Below, one piece after another: positions 56,072 to 64,000 of a stretch of 64,000 nt of DNA. This DNA is from Lentinus brumalis (Eukaryota; Basidiomycota; Agaricomycetes; Polyporales; Polyporaceae). Made by a program: the position numbers and the translations under genes. The notes beneath the pieces are model-generated. The model did no database searches. It saw only the letters and a program-made list of their open reading frames with translations, and was not told the DNA's origin. The stretch is from NCBI GenBank assembly GCA_001792895.1, contig MARA01000080.1, forward strand, positions 1 through 64,000. Direction: 5' to 3'. The stretch's first letter is position 1. Every line of letters starts with the position of its first letter.

Positions 56072-57388
56072 ATGCCTCCTCCGACGCTCGCAGACTATGG
56101 CCGCCACTTCGAGACGACTGTGCCGTCGATAACGAGGGTCCCGGAGAAGGTCCGCACGGCGGAGGAAGTGCCATCGGTACAACGCAAGTTTTCCTGACCG
56201 TCCGTGCATGGGTGCACACTGACCGATTATACAGACCCTGCTGGATTCGAAATCACAAAAGACATGGTGTGCGTGCTGAGGGAGTAAGCGGGGAGATGAT
56301 GAGGCGATTACTGACATCGAATGCTGCAGGGTGTTGTGCAAGCAAGGGCGACATCCGCAGACGGACCACGCAATCGTGTTCTACGCCCTGGTGGAGCAAC
56401 CCCTCGTACTTCGGCGGCTCCGCGAGGTGAGTACGGAATGAGAAGGGACGTCCGTGATGCTGACGGTGGATGTACTGTCAGCCGTTTCTCAAAGTGCGGC
56501 CATTCTACGTGCGCGACGATCTCGACGTGTCAAACCTGGCGGGGAGCTCGTGCCGAACGGAAACGAAGGCAGCGATTCAGGGATTGCACCAGTGCGTGCT
56601 CGCCACGGACAGCGAACACATTCATGTGACGCAAGTCATCGGGCTTGAGCACGTACCGTTGCTCGAGGCGACCAAGATTTCGTTCCCGCTGGTCCTGGCA
56701 CATACGCGGTGGTACCGCGCGGACGTGGAGATAGAGGTTATATCGCTCAACAAGAAGACGAAAATGCTACGTGCTGCGAAGGTGAGTTAGAACGTGTGCT
56801 CGCGTTCAGATGTCGTTAAGGCTACAGCGTGCTGACGCAGATGTGTCTGAGCAGGCGGTGGCGCCGTTCTGTGCGGCGCAATGCACGAAGATGCGGGCGT
56901 ACTCTGCCGCGGACGACGTTGTCCGGTGGTGCGAGGACTGCCGGCAGTGGTTCCACGAGAGCTGCTTGGAGCAGCGGAATACGGTGGAGTTCTATCGCGA
57001 GGAACACGCGAAGGAGCCGTACACGGACTTTCCGGCATGGGTATTGTGGGACACAGAGGAACCGGTTCCCCCGCAGGTGTACCGACACTTCCTGGGGCTG
57101 ATCACGACACCGATCCGGAGATGCTATCCTGAGGTATCGCCCCACCACATATTGACGGCGGAGCTGTTTCTCAGCAAGTTGCGGGATGCGGCGAAGCGGC
57201 CGGGCTTCGCCATTCCGCCCAGCGAACGAGCATACCGAGCCTTCGTGGACTCCCTGCTGGTGCCGACACTACTGCGTCCGGACGTCCGCAGTCCGCACAT
57301 CGACCGGTTCATCGAGTACCTGACGCAGGTGAACCTTGGTGAGAAGATGCTGTACCAGTGCCCCCGTCATCCCGACCACGTCATCTAA
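56072..57388 (+). CDS. BAH-PHD family protein (member at 56 kb)
   Basis: Well-supported exons are 56235-56283, 56330-56426, 56482-56781 (BAH-like, FLKVRPFYVRDDLDV) and 56828-57388 (finger CAAQC ... CEDCRQWFHESC, family domain, ending YQCPRHPDHVI). Phases agree with the family pattern (phase 1, 2, 0, 0). The first exon, probably from ATG 56072 (MPPPTLADYG), cannot be joined in the required phase with any visible donor, so the true start may differ or the exon may be damaged. It is flanked on both sides by palindrome arrays. Confidence 0.72.
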
Positions 57389-57489
57389 TAGCTCGGGTAG
57401 TATAGAGTTCAGGTAGGTATGGATTGCAATGTACTAGTTGGCAATTGGGCCAGGGTATGAAACGTTATAGCCGCGACGGAATGCGTGGA

Positions 57490-58325
57490 GAGCGGGCGGC
57501 CGCTGGGAGACGGGTCGTAACCACATGGGGAGGCGTTCAGCTAGAGGCGAATCTTTGTGTATTCGCGTCCGAGTCTGTTAAGAGCGGGCGACCGCTGCGA
57601 GACGAGTAGGAGATCTGAGCGGCCGTCCGCTCACAGACAAACGTCTGTATATTCGCGTCCGATTCTGTTAAGAGCGGGCGACCGCTGCGAGACGAGTAGG
57701 AGGTCTGAGCGGCCGTCCGCTCAGAGACAAACGTCCGTGTATTCGCGTCCGAATCTCTTCAGAGCGGGCGACCGCTGCGAGACGAGTAGTAGGTCTGAGC
57801 GGCCGTCCGCTCAGAGACAAACGTCCGTGTATTCGCGTCCGAATCTGTTCGGAGCGGGCGACCGCTGCGAGACGAGTAGTAGGTCTGAGCGGCCGTCCGC
57901 TCAGAGACAAACGTCCGTGTATTCGCGTCCGAATCTGTTCGGAGCGGGCGACCGCTGCGAGACGAGTAGTAGGTCTGAGCGGCCGTCCGCTCAGAGACAA
58001 ACGTCCGTGTATTCGCGTCCGAATCTGTTCGGAGCGGGCGACCGCTGCGAGACGAGTAGTAGGTCTGAGCGGCCGTCCGCTCAGAGACAAACGTCCGTGT
58101 ATTCGCGTCCGAATCTGTTCGGAGCGGGCGACCGCTGCGAGACGAGTAGTAGGTCTGAGCGGCCGTCCGCTCAGAGACAAACGTCCGTGTATTCGCGTCC
58201 GAATCTGTTCGGAGCGGGCGACCGCTGCGAGACGAGTAGTTGGTCTGAGCGGCCGTCCGCTCAGAGACAAACGTTCGTGTATTCGCGTCGGAATGCGTTC
58301 AGAGCGGTCGACCGCTGCGAGACGA
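57490..58325. repeat. Tandem array, 120-bp unit, two palindromes per unit
   Basis: From about 57545 the 120-bp unit is repeated more than six times, with the inner units identical. Each unit has GAGCGGGCGACCGCTG and, 35 bp later, GAGCGGCCGTCCGCTC, then GTATTCGCGTCCGAATCTG. Because 120 is a multiple of three, open frames of 40-residue repeats run on both strands; neither looks like a real protein. Confidence 0.96.
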
Positions 58326-58383
58326 CGCAATCACGAATTATACTGCCTTCTACATGCTTGTCGAACATATATTACAAACAAAA

Positions 58384-59681
58384 CTACATGAAATGCTCGG
58401 AGCTACGGGGACATCGGTAGAGATATCGGTCTGTCAAAGGAACCTTCATGAGCTTAATGAAGTCGTCGAGCGCGTGCCACCGAGCGAGCGGCTCCTCGGG
58501 AACCGTAAACCGTCGGACGAGGGCTTGGATGTATATGACCTGGTCATCGGCGGTGGTTGGATATGTCCAGTGGGGTTGAGGATGTCCTGCCGGACTTGGC
58601 CGAGCAACATCTCAAATGAGACGGAGCGAGCAGGAAAGAGGTCGGGGTAGTTGCGTTGGATCGGCAGCGTGACAAGGGGCGCCAAATCGGGCCCCGTAGT
58701 ACGCTCTGCGTTGGCGGGGGGTGTCCAGGTGACCCAGGCGGGCAGAGACGGGTTGTTCTGCGTGCGGTAGTGGGCAACGGTCTGCAGACGCGGCACGCAG
58801 CCGATGTGGTACCACTTCCGGCAAAGCTCGCAGAACCTGAGCACGTCCTCCTCGAGGGCGAGGAGGTTTTGACGGCGACAGGAGCGACGACATATGCTGA
58901 CCATTTGTTCCTGGAAGGACAAGGAGTCAGAGAGTGAGGCGAGCTGCGAGGAGAAGCGTGCGGGAACTTACATGCTTGACGCTGAAGATGTGGTGGTCAA
59001 CATCGACAGAGACATCCTCCCGGAGCCACAGCGTGCCAGTGGCAATGTAGGGCATGCCGAAAAGGGCAAGATCGAGGCGGACGACCTGTACGATCTCAGT
59101 GATCTGGGCTGCGTACACATGGATCTTGCTGGAGCTGCGGACGACCTGGTACTGGCCGTGGATTGCGACGGCTGTGCCGTTGTCGACGGTGGAGGGTGCG
59201 AGGACCTCAGTGTCGAGGTCCTGGCGGGTGTACAAGAGTGAGAGCTCGGCGATTGGCTGCAGTTGTGAACAGGGTGAGCACAAGCGGCACCGGAGGCGTA
59301 ACTGTGGAGGCAGCGTACCTCGTGGAGAGTATTGCTGAGCTTGACAGCGACTATTTCGCCCAAGAAGGCGAGCGCATGATGAGTGCTGCGGCTGTGAACG
59401 TGATGGGTACACCGGACGCTGCAATAAAATGTAAGGGACATAGAGCGGTGAGACTGACAGGTGTAGTTACGGACATCATGCGCGGGCGCAGCACGAAACC
59501 TGCCGGATCTGAAGGTAAAGGGTTGATTAGTTGCGACATGAGGAAGAGATAGGGGAGGGTACCGACGTTCGACGGTGTCCTGTTGCACCGCCGTCGCGAT
59601 CTTGTCAGCTCGGGGAGCACCTGCGATGTCTGCAGGGACCTCGTGATGGCCGGCGTGGTGGCGGGGCGAGGGGAAGCTCAT
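58384..59681 (-). pseudogene. BAH-PHD family gene, minus strand, frameshifted
   Basis: Minus-strand exons: first about 59681 (MSFPSPRHHAG), 59418-59319, 59256-58972 (BAH-like: LLYTRQDLD, LWLREDVSV) and 58910-58384 (finger CRRSC ... CELCRKWYHIGC). The last exon is 527 nt, one base short of a whole number of codons. The family ending YLYRCPRSSEHFM is present but in another frame, so one base is lost at about 58560-58578. The short PAGF-containing exon near 59520 also cannot be joined in phase to 59418. Two defects suggest a pseudogene, unless they are sequence errors. It is the only member of the family on the minus strand. Confidence 0.7.
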
Positions 59682-59981
59682 TGCGGTGTGGGGAGGCGAT
59701 AGAGGGATGACAGGGTGGAGGGAAGAGAGAAGGCGAACATAGGCGGGCGCTCTGCGTGAGACTTGGTTGCGCTCAACAAAACCACGTGAGATGACACTCG
59801 CGGTGACGGGTGACGCATCACTGTGTGAGAGGCGGCGGTGGGCGGGAGATGGAATGAGGGCATGTCAGTATCAGGCGGTCGAGCGGGACAGTGGCGACTG
59901 TTACTACCGGTGTTATACGTGCATCGCGGGCGGGCGGAGATACATCTCCTGCAGGCAGCGACGACAAATGAATGGCGTTCC

Positions 59982-60224
59982 GAGCGGCCGACCGCTCAGA
60001 CATGACATTCCCAGGACACTGTAAGTGAATTTGGTGGTGGACGGGTTGTCATTAACGTAAGAAGTATATTCTGAGCGGTCGACCGCTGAGATGACACTGT
60101 TGCGCTGGTACGACCGCTTTGAACAGGGAACCTGTGCGCATGTGCAACACGCCGGATTGCACTGGATCTGTTGGATTATTCTCACAGCAATACACGCAAC
60201 TGAGGGTCTGAGCGGCCGACCGCT
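59982..60224. repeat. Three 16-mer palindromes
   Basis: GAGCGGCCGACCGCTC at 59982-59997, GAGCGGTCGACCGCTG at 60073-60088 and GAGCGGCCGACCGCTC at 60209-60224. They lie between the two minus-strand genes; the last two overlap the putative 3' end of the right-hand gene. Confidence 0.93.
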
Positions 60225-63200
60225 CATACGCACGAATGGTTGAACGCGAGGGGATTGCAGTGCGTGGATTATCATTGTAAAACGGAGCGGGACACATGAG
60301 TCTACACATAACGGCGGCGTTGAGAGGCAGGGGGTTGAGAGTCATCGTCAGAGCTCCAACTACCGGCGCGGGACGGGTTGATGATGAGGGACCGGCTTGC
60401 AGACGATGCGAGTACTCCGTGTTAGCGGCGCGTTGCATCTGCGATCCGAAGTGACCTCTGCCGGCCAACATCTCCGCGACGTCGTGCCCGAAGATCTTCG
60501 TGACGATTGTGTGCGGGCCGTCGGGCTTTGTGAGCAGCGTTGTTCGGACCTCGCGGCTCCACGCGTGCAACTCGGGTACATCAAAGATGTGATAGTCCCT
60601 GTGGAGGCGAGGTGACTTGAACATGGCAGCGCCCTTGCCGTAGGCGATCCCGAGACGGATGAGGTTTACGGTGTGAAGGTACTTGGGGCCTGAACGGGAT
60701 TAGCGGAGTGAGACGAGGCAAGAACAGTAGAGCTGGGCAACATGCAGGCATACCGTGTTTCTTGTTCCACTGCGCGATGGACCCGCCGTTTTGGAGGTGG
60801 GTGCGCAGAGGCGACTTGGGGTCCATCCAAGCGAGGAAAGTGATGGCGGCGATAGTGAAGAATTGGTCCTCGGATTTACTGCCCTTGTGGTCGTTCGTGT
60901 AAACGCGCTGTGTCCAGGGGACCATGCGGAAATAGGTCACGGAGCCCTGAGGATTGGCAGTCGAGACTCGGTCGAGACCGGCCGGGCAATTCTCGGTTTC
61001 CCAAGCGACTCTGGGGAGGACCTTTGAGAGGAGAAATGCGAGAGTGAGGGCGAGCGAGCACAGGGGATCCTGGAGATTGGTGCGCATGCGTTCGTCCGCC
61101 CACTCGTACGTCTCGAGAATCATCCCGGTTGCTTTAGCGGAGGCCCAGTTCCAAGACTGGGGAAGGACGGTGCGGTCCAAGTACTTGGGGAACTCGGAGA
61201 TCTTGATGGAGACGGTGTCCCAGGAAGCACGAGGGTCCGCGTCGACGACGAGACGGGTGAACTGGGCCAGGGCAGCCTCCGCGCGGGCCTCCTGGGTCGG
61301 GAGACGGTTTACGGCGATGGAGGGAGTTGCGCTTGTCGCGCCGAGGGTGGTCCATGCGTGAATAGAGGGAGTACGCAGAGGGGCGCCTGTGCCGTTGGGG
61401 TTAGGCAGGGTGTCCGGGATGAAATTGACGTGGCGGGTCTGCATGACGGCAACGAGGGCGCGTTTGAAGTCCTTCAGGACGTCCCTGTCGTTGCTTCCTC
61501 TGAGCATCAGCCTTGCTTGCTGAATGCAAGCGCAGGCGACGGGGCCGAATGTGCCAGCGGGGTCGATGGGTGCGCGGAAGGAGCGAGCCGTCGGCAGCTT
61601 TGTCTGACTGATGATCTCGTCTGCGAACTGGTCGAGGGACCATTCGCCGCGGGAAGACTTCTGCAGACCGCGGCCAATGTCTGCGACAGTGACAGAGGAA
61701 AAGCGGATGACTTGCTCGAGGGTGGACCGGTCGGGACCGTAGGAGAGACAATGATTAGACTTGCGCCACACGTCCCAGTTCTTCTTGCGCTCAATAGCCC
61801 TGACGTGGTCGGGATGGTTGCGATCCTTCAAGGCATCGGCGATCTCTGTGAACAGCTGCCGCTTGACGAGAGCGAGCACATCCTCCTCGTATGCGTCCAT
61901 GGCGATCTGGGCCGTGATGAGGAGCCTCTGAATCGATGCGTTATACCTGGAGGTGCCTGGCGGTTTGGGGGAGACGTTGGCCAGACGAAGCCGGAAGTCC
62001 GTGAGATATATCTGAGGGCGTTGTGAGGTCAGCGAAGGGTATGTAGCCACGGAAGTGAATCAAGAGTCTGGTCCAATATGAGCAGACCATCAACAAGACG
62101 TGCGTACGAGCGGGCGGCCGCTCGCGGAGCACTTCTGAGGGGTCTGCGCACGATGCGCGGAGGTTGCATGGCAGAGATCGAGTCTCGGGAGCGGGCGACC
62201 GCTCGAAAGCATACGTCGCACGAGCGCAGCCGGTGAGATGACCGACGGGCAGACCATCAACAAGTCGCACGTACGAGCGGGCGACCGCTCGCGAGCACCT
62301 CTGAGGGCTCTGCGCACGATGCACGGAGGTTGCATGGCAGAGATCGAGTCTCGGGAGCGGGCGACCGCTCGAAAGCATACGTCGCACGAGCGCAGCCGGT
62401 GAGATGACCGACGAGCAGACCATCAACAAGTCGCACGTACGAGCGGGCGACCGCTCGCGAGCACCTCTGAGGGCTCTGCGCACGATGCACGGAGGTTGCA
62501 TGGCAGAGATCGAGTCTCGGGAGCGGGCGACCGCTCGAAAGCATACGTCGCACGAGCGCAGCCGGTGAGATGACCGACGAGCAGACCATCAACAAGACGT
62601 GCGTACGAGCGGGCGGCCGCTCGCGAGCACTTCTGAGGGCTCTGCGCATGAAGGACGGAGGTTGCATGGCAGAGATCGAGTCTCGGGAGCGGGCGACCGC
62701 TCGAAAGCATACGTCGCACGAGCGCAGCCGGTGAGATGACCGACGAGCAGACCATCAACAAGACGTGCGTACGAGCGGGCGGCCGCTCGCGAGCACTTCT
62801 GAACGCCCTGCGCACTACACACGGAGGTTCCGCCCACCAAACCGAAGACAGGCCACAATCAAAAGATGAGTACTTACCAAGAAGTGCGGGAGACCGTATG
62901 TGAGCTCCTGAGAGCGCTTCGACACCACGAGCGGCATATACTCCGGACGGGGGGCCAGCGGCCACTGGGAGAGCTCGACAAATGGTGCGGTTCTTGTCTC
63001 GCCGCCGATGACCAGACCAGGCCAGAACGCGGGAAAGCCATTGTCGAGAATGCCGCGGGTGACCCACATGTGCCACATCAGATTTCTATTGAGGACCTTG
63101 GCTGCGCCTGTGTGCGCGAAATTGAGGCAGCGCTCGGCCACAGAGGTGAGCTCGACGTAGACAGGATCAGGACGGCCGTTCTCAGCAGGATTCATAAGGT

Positions 63201-64000
63201 TTGGCTTGACACGCAATGTCCAGACTCGGTCGAGGAGGGTCGTGATTGGGTACGTCGTCCACTCCAGGATGCGAGGGTAGACCTGTGAGATGCCGCGCGC
63301 AGTCAGCATCATCCACGCAGATCAAAAGTAAGTGGTGCGTCGTACCGCTGGTTTGAAGATTACCGTCGAGGAACGGAGCGCGTTGTTGACCTCAGGGCTG
63401 AAGAAGATCTTGCGGAGCTTCATGAGAACGTGCTCGTAGAAACCGCCGCCAGAACGATACTCAGGCTTGATGCGCGCGATGTGGAAGATGAAGTTGTTCT
63501 CAAAGCGGAGGGCGTTCTTGTTGGCATGGTCCTCAGCGGTGCGCATCTGGCGGGCGAGGCGTTCATGGGGCAGCTGCGCAGACGCATAGCCCAACGTATC
63601 GAGAGCGGTCTTTTTGGTGGTGGCGTCGCGTGCCCAAGCACCGGCGGTAGCACCAGTGAGCGGCCCGCGCTGCGCGATGTGAGTGCGGGCCTTGTCTCGG
63701 ACGTGATGGGCGACATTGTTGTATGCCTGGGACTTGAAGCCCTCAATGCAGAGGGGCCCGTCCGCAGTGACGCCTATGTCGCGGGCGAGACGGCGCAAGG
63801 GACGCAGGAGAGGCTTGATGATCCGTCCGCCTGCCACTGACCGATGTTCTTGGAGAAGAACTGGGGTAGGTGAAGATGGGTGTCATGGGCTCAGACGGGT
63901 CCCCAAGGATGTCGGCGATGAAGTCCTCGTCCTGGAGATCCCTCTCCCCGTCGTCGAGCTCAGGGTCCTGAAGCGGGATGATCGAGGACTCTTGAAAGAG
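60052..64000 (-). CDS. Large unknown protein, 5' end beyond the window
   Basis: Minus-strand exons: window edge to 63346, 63282-62878, 62011-60754 and 60689-60052, with phases 0, 0 and 1 agreeing at the three introns. At least 985 residues are in view. The introns are 63 nt, 866 nt (filled by a palindrome array) and 64 nt. Visible traits are a charged, helix-rich region with IIKPLLRPLRRLARDIG, a Trp/His-rich stretch NRNLMWHMWVTRGILDN, and a long central region without low complexity. There is no zinc finger, helicase, transposase or membrane motif. The last part of exon 4 crosses two palindromes, so the true stop may be earlier, near 60310. Function unknown; the well-kept frame across four exons argues for a real gene. 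Confidence 0.65.
62108..62800. repeat. Tandem array, 166-bp unit, inside a large intron
   Basis: Units start at palindromes 62108, 62275, 62441, 62607 and 62773 (period 166-167). Each unit holds a second palindrome, GAGCGGGCGACCGCTC, about 85 bp further on. The array fills most of the 866-nt intron of the unknown minus-strand gene. The open frames across it are shadows. Confidence 0.95.

Noticed and set aside
57545..58325. Regularly spaced palindromic repeats resembling a CRISPR array
   Set aside because: Spacers are identical from unit to unit, the setting is eukaryotic and no cas-like gene is present; it is a satellite.
57557..58420. 287-residue open frame with 40-residue repeats (and a 220-residue one on the other strand)
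   Set aside because: Both are by-products of the 120-bp unit being a multiple of three; no start context, introns or unique sequence.
62041..63076. Several 80-217 residue minus-strand frames
   Set aside because: They lie in the intron array of the large unknown gene and repeat the same translated unit.

Overview
The window looks like a gene-sparse, repeat-rich, probably subtelomeric stretch of a GC-rich filamentous fungus. A basidiomycete (Agaricomycete-like) is most likely. The evidence is eukaryotic and fungal: genes split by many GT-AG introns of about 45-60 nt, Zn(2)Cys(6) clusters, a small divergent protein kinase of the kind common in agarics, a Pol III tRNA-type locus with A and B boxes, and scattered TTAGGG/CCCTAA telomere-like tracts. 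There are no operons, ribosome sites or CRISPR arrays. Species cannot be told from the sequence.

Layout. Positions 1-15120 and 23987-38704 are near-identical direct copies of one segment. Each holds, in order, an SNF2-type ATPase (+), a Zn(2)Cys(6) protein (+), a BAH-PHD protein (+), a tRNA-like cluster with telomere-like sequence, a second BAH-PHD protein (+), a kinase-like gene (-) and a small unknown gene (+, cut off in copy 2). Between the copies lies a third, diverged and fully open SNF2 paralogue (18134-23094). After copy 2 comes a fourth SNF2 paralogue on the minus strand (39104-43480), then a second Zn(2)Cys(6) paralogue (44994-45941). Next is a run of BAH-PHD family members (46483-47228 truncated, 48542-49954, 50819-52197, 56072-57388, and 58384-59681 minus). 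Last is a large unknown minus-strand gene that runs off the right edge (60052-64000).

Two families of short perfect palindromes fill the spaces between genes and two introns. The 16-mer GAGCGGNCGNCCGCTC occurs at 9.8-10.1, 33.8-34.1 and 47.5-62.8 kb. The 19-mer TGGTCGTCCWGGACGACCA occurs only at 40.5-46.2 kb. Both often sit in tandem arrays with 74 to 240 bp periods.

How the parts may work together (inference): the same three chromatin-type genes (SNF2 translocase, Zn(2)Cys(6) DNA-binding protein ending in a CaaX-like CVVQ, BAH-PHD reader) recur side by side at least twice in non-identical versions, with dense palindromes around them. This could be a self-expanding subtelomeric chromatin module or the relic of a large mobile element. 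No transposase, integrase or reverse transcriptase was recognised. Many single-base indels separate the two long copies, so assembly error or false haplotype duplication must be kept in mind.
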